Origin: Pelodera strongyloides
Taxonomy: Eukaryota > Nematoda > Chromadorea > Rhabditida > Rhabditidae
DNA: 64,000 nucleotides
Assembly (NCBI GenBank): GCA_036852015.1
Contig: JAANDG010000386.1
Coordinates: 1-64,000, forward strand
Direction: 5' to 3'
Part shown: one piece after another, positions 51,081 through 64,000 of the stretch
Position numbering within the stretch: position 1 is the first letter of the stretch
How the letters are laid out: every line of letters starts with the position of its first letter
Notes under the pieces: model-generated
Told to the model about the DNA's origin: nothing
Seen by the model: the letters and a program-made list of their open reading frames with translations, nothing else
The model's database searches: none
Translations under genes and position numbers: made by a program

Positions 51081-54000
51081 ATGAAGCGAAATTGGCTAAA
51101 GAATCAACCTGTGGTGAGTGGTTTTGGACATGTGTATATTAACTGTTTAGCGCTAATTGTTTCAATTTTTCTTGCGTTCTTACTGCATTTGCATAATTAC
51201 TGGCGTCGTTAGTGTGAATTACCTTATGTAGCGTATTACCTTAAGTAATGTATTTTACTCCATAATAAAGTAATGTTAATGTGGTGAAATTCAGAAACCA
51301 ATTACGTCTGCTGGGAACATTCTGAATTCGTTGGAAAGGCAAATCCGTGGACGAAACTGTGCAATTTGTGAGTCCTTGTTTCTTGCTTTTGCGATTTCTT
51401 AGTTGTTGCAGTTACAGTACGACATGCTGTTAGATTTTTTTAAGTTTGAACTTTGCCATTTCCCGAGATACTTTATTGTTGTAAAAAAAAACTTTTGCTT
51501 TGTTACTTACCATTTTGCTTTGTTGCTTCCGAGGGGTACTGTATTTTGTCTAGTACATTTGCATAAATTTGAGGCGGCCAAAAAACTACGCTGGCTGGTT
51601 ATCGAGCACATTTCGATGCCTGCAAATTGGCGAGTGATGATTCCGATCTTGATGCAAGTGCCCTTTCTTCTTCTTCTTCTTCTTGTTTTATTGAGTTACA
51701 CTTGTATTGCCAGGAAGGGCGATTCTGTTATAGTTACAGTAGTGTGTTTGTGTTTGTGCAGTGCATACTCAAAGCTAAGTTCCTTGATTATGTATAATAC
51801 AGTAGGTTTTATATCTACTGTAACGCTATCTAGAAATCCGTTTCTTCCAGGTTCTGGATGTGCTCCTTCCCGGCGAAAAGTCTCAGAGGGCTTCTGCCAA
51901 TCCAGTTGTGATTGATGGAAGTCCCCTAATTGTCAAAAAGGTGAGCGTATTAATATCAAGAGAAAACTAAGGCTTCTGTTGCAGTGGCTGGTTTCTTGCC
52001 GAGTTTCGTGAATGTTGGCTTTGTTCAAAGAGCTGTGGCTTGCTATCAGTGTGAAACTACTAGTGTAGGGTAGGAAATGAAAGGAATAGTATTTTCAGCG
52101 GATAATGGGAATGCGAAGGCTAATAACCTTCTGTTTGGTAGTTTTTAGTGTTTCCTTTGCAGGAACCTCCGCCAACTCAGACGCAAAGCGCTTTGATTGA
52201 AGAGGAAGAAGTAGATGAAAATGTGTATCAGAAGACGCCTAGGAAACGGAATCGTGTTTCTGATGCTGTTGTGTGGGTTCTTTTATAACTTTCGTTGCAG
52301 CGGATCTTTCTATTACAGGCGTATTTCAGTGACAATTGCTGAATACGGTATGTTTTAGGTCTGAATCGCAGGTTACTACTTGGGAATCGATATCAGTTCG
52401 GACAACTCGTTCTTCCACCAAACGTTAGTTGTTTATTTTTGTATATTTGAAAAGGGGTTAGACCGCTTGATACATAGTTTTGTGATTCTGACTTTTTTCC
52501 TTGGTAAGGCGACGGCTTATTCATTTGTATTCTCCATCCAGGAGGCAGAAGAATCACCAGTACGGCTGAACGGACAAGTATTCACGTCGAAGTGAATAGC
52601 AATACGGAAGCCGGAGTGGAAAGAGTGTCTTTGGGGGGTTCAGATTTGCCTGGAACACTTCCTCCTACTGACGCACAAGTTGCAACTTCACCTTCGGATG
52701 CGTCAAGAAGAGTACCGTCTAGTCAAGTGGCAACTTCGTCGACTCAAGCTACTGAACTTGAAAGTAAGTGATCCACTAATTAGCCTTGTGCGCCATTTGA
52801 TTGTGACGAGTCATAGAGATTTATTCCGATTTACTTTACCAAGTAGATGTACGGTGTACGTTTTACGATTCAGCTGGTTTAGAGGTATTCTCAAATAGTT
52901 GCAGAGAGCTTGTGAGTTTTTACATGCTTATGATAGCTTTCGTTTCTAAACGGGGTACGTTTTTCGAAGGAGGCGATCAAAATCAAGCGGCAAATCCTGG
53001 TCCTGATGTGGATAACTCGCAGCCTGTTTCATTGTCATCTACGCAGTCACAGACTGTTCAATTGAGTCAGGTAAGCTTGTTCGTTTGCATAAACGCCTAA
53101 TGTATGCTTTGTTGTGTCTTTTGTTCGCATACGTTCAACTCTGTCACTCTTTTCTCTATCCGTTTGGACTCTCTTCCTGTGTATTATAATGCTGATGCAG
53201 TGTGTGTATCGTGCACCTCTCAGTACGTATGTTGTTAGTTTATGTGGTATATGGTATTATGGTGTACGTATGTAATTAGAAGTTTGCCCAATTGCCCTAC
53301 TTTCACTTTCACTTTCAGACCTCGGTTGAATTGTTGAATGGGAATGAAAAGACAAGAGAACTCAGAAGTCGCCGAACAATAGTCAAAGTTGAGGAGATTG
53401 AGAAGGAAGCGGTCTGTTTCTGAAATGGTTCTTTGCAGATATACTGTCAATTATAAGAGAATAGACCATCCACTACAAGTCAGAGAACACCCGTCATTAT
53501 TATTGTAAATTAGAGAAACTGACTAAATTGTAAGCAGAACCTGATAGAAACGAAGGAATAAACTAATCGGTTGAAATTGGCCCATTTTGGCTTCGAAGGA
53601 ATTGCGTATTTAGCTGATGACATCTAAGGAGGTACTCGGTTTGGCGTCCTCTTTGGTCAGCAAGGAATTGACGGAAAGTGTTTTCGTGAACACTTCCGCG
53701 TCTCAAGTTGCTGATGATCCCGAGGTTGTCACCGAAAGGTACGCGGGTTTAGTTTAGATTTATTGTTTGATAGATCACTTATTAATGATTTATTTTCTAT
53801 TTTTGAACTTTTCTGTTTGCAATTGTGGTTCGTTTTAAATTCGTCATGAACTTTCTGAGATATTGTCAGTAGGATGTATGCTTATTCAACGAAGTGTATT
53901 AGATGCATGGGCTGCCCCGGCTGCCGGGAAATGTTGAATGTAAGTAGAGTTTGTGCATTTGGTGTAACCCATTTGGCGTATACTGTATTCTAATGAAGTG

Positions 54001-57000
54001 GAATGTATTTACTTATCTATCTATTTATTTCAGTTACCTGCACTATACGGTATCATTCGCATTTCGGATTATTATTCGCGTGAGTGTTTATCTTGGCACT
54101 ATCTTGTCGTGTTATAAAATCAGACTTTCTGGTCCTCATTCTTCCGTTTTCACAGGCAAGTTCGTCATGCCATTATCTGTATAAAGCCTTGCTGTTTGTA
54201 GGTTCTCGATGTTCCCACTACTAATGGATGGAAACACGATGAGAAATTTTGGACACAAGATTTTGTAATGTTACACAAGGTGTGGTTTACTTTTCTTCAG
54301 CTGAAAGCGGACTTCGAATCGTAGCTTCTGCAAGCCATGCAGGTTATTTCGGTATTGAAACATGCAGTTTGAAAGGAAACTCACATCGTTGAGATATTCA
54401 TAACTCATGTGACTACATGAAAGTTTACAACGCGTTTAATTGAACGTATCATTAATATTGTTAAAGTTTGAGTTGGCTCGCTGTAGTGTATTTTTTGTTT
54501 GCTTCTAGTTTGTCACCGTAACCCCTTCTGCTCGACAAATGTTTATGCGTTTGTTCTTGAGAAGACGTCACTGGTTGTCGCTGGAAGCGCTGAAGGCAAA
54601 GTGAGCATTTTGTCGTATTAAAGGGAGAGGCCCATGAGAATAAAGTTTTCCTCAATTTATTTGTAAAGAATGTCCGGAATTTCAGAATTATTACCGTGAA
54701 AACCGCATTGCTTGAAGCCTAGAACTCACAGAGTTATTCCCCGGCAAAGAGTTCGGCCAGGTACCGTAGTCAGAATCAATTTTCTCGCTTTTAGGGCATT
54801 CTTGTGTTGCAAACGCCTCTTTATAGTTGTAGGAATGATCTTTATTCGTTTGACCATTCTTATATAGAGAAAGAATGCAAATGAACGCATATAAACCGTA
54901 AAAACAAATTTTGACGTTGCTGACTACGGTACCTAGCCGAACTCTTTGCCGGGGAATAGCTCTGTGAGTTCTAGGCTTCACGCAATGCGGTTTTCACAGT
55001 AATAATTCTGAAATTCCGGACATTCCTTGCAAATAAATTGAGGAAAACTTTATTCTCATGGGCCTCTCCCTTTAATTAAGTAATGGCATGTAATAATTTC
55101 TCGAAGTATACTTTACTGTGTCTGGCTTCCCCGATTTATTTTGCTGCCTGCCGTTAGCATATGATCATATATTATTCATTGTCATTGCTTGTCTTTCTTT
55201 ATTGTAATCATCAATTGCCTTTTAGGTATGCCAATGTGAAAAACATGGAAATTGTCATGCAGCAACTGGTTTCCTCTACGCTTGTGGAGTGCGGTGAGCA
55301 GTTATTTCCTATTAGCTTGATCGCCTTGTTGTTTATTATAAATAAAAGTTGTACATCTGTTTTGGATGTTTATACGCGCGTTAACCTGGTTACTGGATGT
55401 TTTACATGAATAAAATAATAAAACGTTGTTGACTTTATAGGTAAGGGATTGACTAAGCTTGAAGACACTCTTCGTTTGCTCCCCCTCGCTCAATTACGAG
55501 TTCTGGCCAAGAAATTTCAAGTAGATCACACAAAAGGAAAGATGGTATGTACTTTATTTTGTTCGCTTAGAACTACGAAGTACGAAATTATCCTCAGGGC
55601 CTGATGTATGTCCTTTTTCCGCTTCCGCCTTTTATTGTCACGTGTGTCCGATATAAGACGGGCGATTCGCATTTACTCCACCTTATGTGGTACCGTACAC
55701 CCAAACTGAAAGCAACATTGATGTAGGACAAGGGAACAAATATCTTCTTCTATTAACCGTTTAACTTGCAGGATCTCATATCAACGTTACGAGAGAGAAC
55801 CGAGAAGCAAAAGAACCTCTTCGGTAAACAAGGCACATTGGCGACTAGGATGGTCAAACTGTAGGTTTAATACTTTTTGTTTCGTAGTCATACTGTAGGT
55901 AGCCTCACTGAATATTGGACCACAATTTTGTGCTGTTGTTGTTGTTGCCGGAGGCAGCCAGCGTGGTTGATCCGAACAATTTTGTGCTCATACTGATTGC
56001 TATTGTATGGATGTTCACTCTTCGTAACTCTATTCACGTTCGAATAGTTAGAAGTGTGTATTTTAGCGCTAAAGAACTCATTGGAGATGTGTACAGAATC
56101 TCGGACCAGTCACATCGTCTTTTCAATGTAAGTCTGCATGTTATAGCAGTTCATTTTGTGCTATTGTTGATCATTTTAAGTATATTTGAACACAGCTATA
56201 ACAGCGAACGATTGTTCTATTTGCGGATTGGCTCTTCATTCGAGTTCTTGATTCTGTTTCATTTTATACCAGACGGCTATCGCCGCCTGAGGCGACTTTT
56301 TGAAATGCAGGAACAGTGAGCACACTGTCGTGAAACATTTGCAACGTATCGTTAAAAAAAATATGAAATCAGTTTCTATTTAGCTTGCTGAAGGCTGGGC
56401 TCCGGCTCTCATTTTATAGCCTTCAGATATTCTAATTTTCGTTTCGTTCACACAAATAAAAAAGTAAACTCTTCTCCTTTATATAATAAGATTGTGAAAG
56501 TTTCAGGCCATTTTCACACTTTATTCGCCAACAAGTATGAATTCCTCGCTGGCCATCGATCAACCACAGATCAGTCTTGCACAGAACATGTTGTAGGTTT
56601 TTTCTTTAATACTATTAATTCGTATTGTCGTTACATTAGTGTGAGTTTCTTCCCTATACCGTACTCTAACACTCATGATTTTAACTCACGTGCTTTATTC
56701 ATCGCATTCAAGGTTTGAAATGCTTCAAATTGAAACGCGAAAGCTATTCCTGCCGGCTCCGAACCCATGTGAAGATATTATTGACATTTACGAAAACAAG
56801 GAGGAGTTGTATTGGTGGGTTTTTTGAAGTTTCGTTCCGCTTGTATACGACATTTCATGACAATAGCATAAGTAGCGCTGAGCAGTGGTCCCGTCCAAAA
56901 CATTAAATACAGAGATTTTTAACTTTGGACCAATTTACCACAACCTTTTGGTTTTAGCTACTTGGACGCCAAAGATTTGGAATTGGAAATCGTCAGAGAA

Positions 57001-58275
57001 CAAGCGGCCGGCAACTGGGAAAAAGCATATGAATTATCTGCGAAAGGGAGGGAATTGTTGGATGAATTACTCAAGGAATGGTGAGATTATTTCAGTGAAA
57101 TTTGTGGATACAGTTGGGTAGAGCTATGGGATGTTGTTTGGGGGTTCATCTGTTCATCTGTTGATTTAACAGAAGAGCCTCACAATCATTCTGGTCGTTG
57201 TTCATTTGTTCCACTTGCACTAAGCACTAGATTACTGTCATGTCCTTTCGCAAAGTTACGGTAAAATATCTATTGTCCAGTACTTCGATATTAGGGTTTT
57301 GAAAGTGAACTTATTTGCTGTGGTTGATTTGTAATTTAGCATTTTTAATTTCATGTGTCTGATTCTGATTTCGAAATTATGAAATGTAGTAATTTAGCTC
57401 GGACAAGTGGAACTCGTTGCCTACTTCGTTGCGTCGCTTCACCTCTGGATGGGTCCTCGTGAGATGTATTTCACATGGAGCAGCGTGTCTGGAAAGGTTG
57501 AAGAAGTATAAAGAAGCCGTGCACATCTACAATTGGTTGCTGACGACACCAGGTTGGATAACTATTCGTCGTTCCTTAGGTTCTGTTGGGCATTGTATTG
57601 GAGGTTCTTTTTCTTTATGGATTGACTTTGAAGCTGGAAACATCATCCTAACCAGTAATGTTTGGCCTTTCAACATAGAGTTGTGTATGCGCAGTACGGT
57701 AGATTTGCGGTATGGTAGCATAACCGCTCCGGCCAAATGAACGCTAATTTAGAGTTGAAATCGATGTGTGTAAATGAGAGAGGTGCGTGGTGGGATCGGC
57801 TGATTCTCGATGTTCATTCCCATTTGAAAGCACCTGATGAGGCTCTCGTAATGGTCAATATAGCAATGAAAGACGAGCATATTGGAGATAAGGTTAGTAT
57901 GTTTTACAGGGTTTTTGTTGAAAATGTACAATTTTTTATGAGTTTCAAGTAAGACATTAGTATTGTCAAGTACCGTAATGCGATTGCATTATTTTCGAAG
58001 TTGGAGAAAGTTGTTAGCTGAACTGCTCGACTTCTTTTGATTGCTTTCGTTGATTGGGGTAGAAGTTATCATGATTGTTCCAGGATCGTCTCATCCTTCA
58101 AGACCGCGCTTTGAAAATCACAAAGGGCGATTTTCCGGTGGTAGTTGATGTACCGGATCCAGTGAAGGTAGTTCAGTTCATATTATGTGGACATAAGTCT
58201 TTGAAATTCCCAAATTGTATTGTGCTTGTATGTTTATTGTCAACTTTTTGGCGTTTCGTAGATAAGATAATCCAT

Positions 58276-58326
<51 letters not shown>

Positions 58327-60660
58327 CAGAGTTTTCACTTATCACAAATACGTGTGGGCATCGTAGTCTTTACTTTACTCTGTAAGTCGATTTTATGTCC
58401 AACGCCTGTGTGCTTCACAAACACTTGTTGCATTTTAGAAGACGATTTCTGGAAGTGTGCTTGGCAAAGATCTCGGAGATGGGAGAGTGAACCGATTTAT
58501 CATTGAGGTTAGAGATTTTTAACTTTAGGGATGACATTAAGGCGATTAAGGTATTTAGAATCTAGAGGAAGTGATGTGGCTAGTGGCTTCGTTTTCTGTA
58601 TTGATATTCAATACTTCTTTTTAGTTTTGTTCGCATTATTTTCGTGTCCCTTTTCAGAACGAAGGCGGCCTCGTAGATGCATCAGTGGAAGAGGTCGCCC
58701 GCCTGCATTACATCAAGAAGGAGGGATTCACGAATGGTGCGATTTGTATATATTTCTGTAAAGAATCAAGGATTAAAGAATATGTGGCGTGGTTACTCTT
58801 AACCTTAGCTATTCTTTTCACCTTTCTTTGTGTTGTACTTTATTATGTTTTTGTTTATTGTCCGCACTCAGGTGTTCACGTGGAAGGTGCGATCTGGCAT
58901 ACAGTAATGGGTTTCCTATTCTATGACGTCATCAACCATTTCTCCATAAAAAGGATGTGGCTGAGTGAATTGCAGGTAAACTTTGACGCTAAGTGCTTAT
59001 GGCGGTAGTCGTCTCAGATTGATTTATTACTAAACGGTTTGTATGGCAATGCAAATATCTTATCTTTAATCCCTAGTAGGCGTTTATATTTTTTTGAGCA
59101 CTTTCGATCCGTTCGGTAAAATTAAACTAAATCTACCGCCTTGTGAGAAAACACAATGTTTTACCCACATTTAAAGAGAAGGAAGTTACTTATTTCATTG
59201 CTACAGGTTGTCTGTTGTATCCTTTGTTAGCGCCGTAGCGCTAATATGGTTTGGGTTTTACTATTTCGTTCCTATCCATTTTCAGCAAGGACCACTGGAT
59301 CTGAATTACTCGGAGTTTTATCCGTCTCGGAAAGCGGCGTTCGATGAGCGCTTGCGTTGGCTGCGAAGTAGGTTTTTCTTATTTATTTTTTACTTATTCA
59401 GTGTCATGTAACCCTACCCTAGGCCTAAGTAACATATCACAATAGCCTTTGTTTAGTTAAGTTTCATGTTATTATTTAATTATGGACTTTTTTGTTTAGA
59501 AGCTAGCGAGGAAAAGTTAATCAAAAGGTTGATGACCAGTTATGAGGAGCACAGAATGGAGACTGCGGCTGACTTGCAATGGAGTGCTGAACCAGAGGAG
59601 ATTCAGGTTCTTGTTTCTTTCTTTGCGATACATTCAGCCTTTTGTCTCCATTGAGCTATCTGCTGTGCGATGCCCTTATAGACCAATTCGAGATTCTTTC
59701 ATTTGTGGGCCATATCTGACGTGATCTTCACTTTTTGTGGTAATTCGGATTTTCGCTACCAGTTGCTCTATGGCTATGGTAACTATATCGCACTTAATAG
59801 TTTATAGCGCGAGTATTTCTTGAAGTATGCAATATTAACTTTATAGTGTTTCGTTCGTTGTTGCGGCGGAAATTTGATCGCTGATGTGACAGAACGCGTG
59901 ATAAAAGACTACAGAAATACGAGGAGTGGATTCCCGGATTTGACACTCTGGAACGAGAAAGAGAAGCAAATTGCGGTGAGTTTTGTAATATTCGTCTGCC
60001 GTTATATTCGTGTCGTTTGCTACTAGTTTGACTTTTGGAGAGGCGTTGAGCACAGCAATATGGAGATTTGGAGGTTTGTTAAAGCGAAGTTTTTTGAAAC
60101 GCATCGTGAATTCTTACGCATTTATGCTAATTTGCTCGAATTTAGCTCGATTTTTTATTCGAATTTATGGCCTTTAGCATATGCTGCATAAGAATGCCGA
60201 TGAACTCGATGCGTTTCAAAAACCGGCCGTTAGTTCGCTTGCGTTTCAAAAACCGGCCGCTATTTCGCTTTAACCTGTATTTAGGTGGTTGAAGTGAAAG
60301 GTCCAAATGATCGTTTATCGACGAAACAGAGATTGTGGCTTCATTTCTTTGCCCAGAGAAATATTCGCTCAGAAGTTTGTCATGTTACAGGTGGGTCTTA
60401 GAAATTACTGGAGATATTTGGTAAGGTTGAGGTTTAAGGCACCTTAGAGATTCTGAAGGCAGTCGAATGCGTTGGTAAGGTGAATGCATATCTTTTGTTC
60501 TCTGTTTGATTGCTGGGCATGCATATATAAGCTAGTCACAGTAATGAGATATAATACCGAGCTATTAACTAATGGATGAATGAACCAGTTTATGTGATTA
60601 CCGTATATTACAGCTGTTCGACCGATGGGTGGTGTCTACAGTTACGAAGTGGAATTCTAA
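51081..60660 (+). CDS. fan-1: FAN1 structure-specific nuclease (Fanconi-associated nuclease 1)
   Basis: Cuts branched and 5'-flap DNA during interstrand-crosslink repair, recruited by ubiquitinated FANCD2/FANCI. Exons: 51081-51113, 51295-51367, 51574-51657, 51851-51940, 52163-52272, 52359-52423, 52542-52763, 52970-53070, 53319-53411, 53614-53738, 54034-54079, 54202-54279, 54509-54600, 55226-55293, 55441-55544, 55772-55860, 56067-56127, 56507-56592, 56713-56814, 56958-57080, 57398-57552, 57753-57892, 58084-58167, 58439-58507, 58658-58736, 58872-58975, 59286-59367, 59500-59606, 59847-59975, 60285-60390, 60614-60660; about 980 residues. UBZ4 finger CAICGQKTTLAGYRAHFDAC; low-complexity Ser/Thr/Glu stretch; SAP-like region; TPR region (GNWEKAYELSAKGRELLDEL, GAWWDRL); VRR-NUC site GFPDL...VVEVKGPNDRLSTKQ. 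The join between exons 3 and 4 (51658-51850) is out of phase and unresolved. Confidence 0.93.
54621..55072. mobile_element. MITE, AAGGG-AGGCCCAT family, interior type C
   Basis: A 452-bp foldback: AAGGGAGAGGCCCATGAGAA at the left, its complement ending GGGCCTCTCCCTT at the right, TA on both sides. Arms of about 150 bp include CCCCGGCAAAGAGTTCGGC and its partner. The central 150 bp is not symmetric. It lies in the FAN1 intron between exons 54509-54600 and 55226-55293. Confidence 0.85.
58278..58330. repeat. (GA)n microsatellite
   Basis: About 25 GA dinucleotides with one GC interruption near the 3' end, in a FAN1 intron. The acidic/basic ER-repeat open frame here is an artefact. Confidence 0.95.
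60078..60274. mobile_element. GTTAAAGC foldback element, copy 2
   Basis: Ends GTTAAAGC and GCTTTAAC, with TTTTTTGAAACGCATCG on the left pairing with CGATGCGTTTCAAAAACCGG on the right. The right side carries a tandem doubling of GCGTTTCAAAAACCGGCCG. The right end lies only 10 bp before FAN1 exon 60285-60390, so the element supplies much of that acceptor's upstream sequence. Confidence 0.65.
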
Positions 60661-61650
60661 ACTTGAGGGAACATTTCCATGCTTAATTGACTGTGCCTTT
60701 ATGCAAGCAGTAATTTTTCTGTTATTTTTATATTTGTAGCGTTTTGTTTGTGATGCACTTATTTATATCGATTCTCAACATCATTTCGATTTCTTGAATT
60801 GTTGGTAACTTTTATGTTTCTTTTTTTTTATTGTTGGAAGCTTTTTGTTTGTGATGCACTTATTTATATCGATTCTCGACATACAGTATCTCAGTTCGAT
60901 TTCTTATTATTCTCATACCATTTTCGTGATTTGATTTTTCTTTGTTATAAACCTTCGAAAAAAAAGATTTATGGTAATTAATTTGAGAAATGGCAGCCTA
61001 GAAGTTAATGGGTTCTCGCGTTCCGGTAACCCCTTATTGATGAGTCAGATCCAGAAAGTTTCTCTAGTGTAACCATTGACATTTAAAATTGATATTGATT
61101 TTCTGATTTTAGTTCCCTTCAAGGATTTTCTCGCTTTCCTTTTTTTAGCATTACATTAATAGAACTTTCAGCTATTGTATAGCCAATCAATAACCTCCAT
61201 TTTAACTATGTTCTTTGCCTGTGTTATGCACATTGTTTGTGAAAAACTTTTTGTTTTTCTATGTTCTTCAATTTCTCACAGTGCTCACATGAATCTCGGT
61301 CGACCGGTTGCTGGATTTTACTGTTTTGTACATTTTACGCGTACATTTTGTATGTTATTAACTCTTTTTTTGTATACTTACACACTTTTGTTTTATAACT
61401 TTCAATAAACAATTTGTATATATGGTTTCCTTGATTCTCGGATGTACCGTATTCTTATCGTTATGAATTTCTGAATGAGTTTAATATCGATTTGTCGTAC
61501 TGTAACGCTGAATATTTATTAGCAATAGCGGCACAGACGGTAGTTTTCTGGAATAGATTTATCTACTCTAATGATTTTGCTAGGGGTAGTGTGTATACTG
61601 ACAGTTAATTGTCCGAATTTCAGAATAGTGTTTCTTCAACTAATTCCAAT
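60661..61650. other. Spacer between FAN1 and RTN4IP1
   Basis: AT-rich, no gene seen. It contains a tandem duplication of about 100 bp: TTTGTTTGTGATGCACTTAT followed by TTATATCGATTCTC occurs at about 60744 and again at about 60845. A potential poly(A) signal AATAAA lies near 61405. A good acceptor (ccgaatttcag) at 61623 precedes the next start codon by 27 bp. Confidence 0.55.

Positions 61651-64000
<2,350 letters not shown>

Noticed and set aside
53875..53940. Cys-rich segment TKCIRCMGCPGCREM as a FAN1 exon (zinc-binding)
   Set aside because: It has plausible splice sites, but joining 53738 to 54034 gives the conserved YLHYTVSF region in phase; including this segment breaks the phase at 54034.
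55915..56319. 134-residue hydrophobic open frame as a separate membrane protein
   Set aside because: It spans FAN1 exon 56067-56127 and its flanking introns. The frame is only a shadow through intronic T-rich sequence.

Overview
This is eukaryotic nuclear DNA from an invertebrate animal. Genes are split into many short exons (about 45-220 nt) by GT-AG introns. Acceptors end in ttttcag or tttag, and several are clean 3' splice sites placed 1-36 nt before a start codon with no good matching upstream coding exon, as expected for spliced-leader trans-splicing. With the protein similarities (a SPE-39/VIPAS39 orthologue and a DLST that reads like the nematode protein) this suggests a nematode or similar worm. 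No species can be named.

Layout. (1) 1-9877: a satellite of about 157-bp units, already under way at base 1. It runs in one orientation to about 6127 and then in reverse complement to about 9877, forming a multi-kilobase palindrome. (2) 9.9-20 kb: repeat-rich DNA with minus-strand exon-like segments of unknown family, foldback elements, tRNA-like SINE candidates and a pair of strongly self-complementary 390-bp repeats. (3) 20.3-28.9 kb, minus strand: an SLC6 sodium-coupled neurotransmitter/amino-acid transporter, traced through 20 exons (one a proposed microexon). (4) 30.2-36.0 kb, minus strand: VIPAS39/SPE-39, 15 exons. (5) 38.6-44.3 kb, plus strand: DLST, the E2 of 2-oxoglutarate dehydrogenase, 13 exons, diverging from SPE-39. 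(6) 45.2-50.3 kb, plus: a TREX-like DEDDh 3'-5' exonuclease with an unusually long insertion. (7) 51.1-60.7 kb, plus: FAN1, the interstrand-crosslink repair nuclease, about 31 exons. (8) 61.7 kb to the window edge, plus: RTN4IP1 (RAD-8 type mitochondrial oxidoreductase), cut off at the 3' end.

The introns and spacers carry several families of small non-autonomous elements. One shares an AAGGGNNAGGCCCAT terminal inverted repeat flanked by TA, and has three unrelated interiors. Another is a CCCCGAT-iteron element, one copy of which sits nested inside a member of the first family. Others are a GTTAAAGC foldback family and a family built on ATGCAAAT/CACCTCCCGAT monomers. They account for much of the non-coding sequence.

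Functional links are modest. DLST and RTN4IP1 are mitochondrial. The exonuclease and FAN1 are both DNA-processing nucleases lying head to tail about 740 bp apart. All exon models were traced by hand from splice sites, reading phase and protein similarity. Exon ends may be off by a base or two, and no transcripts were available.
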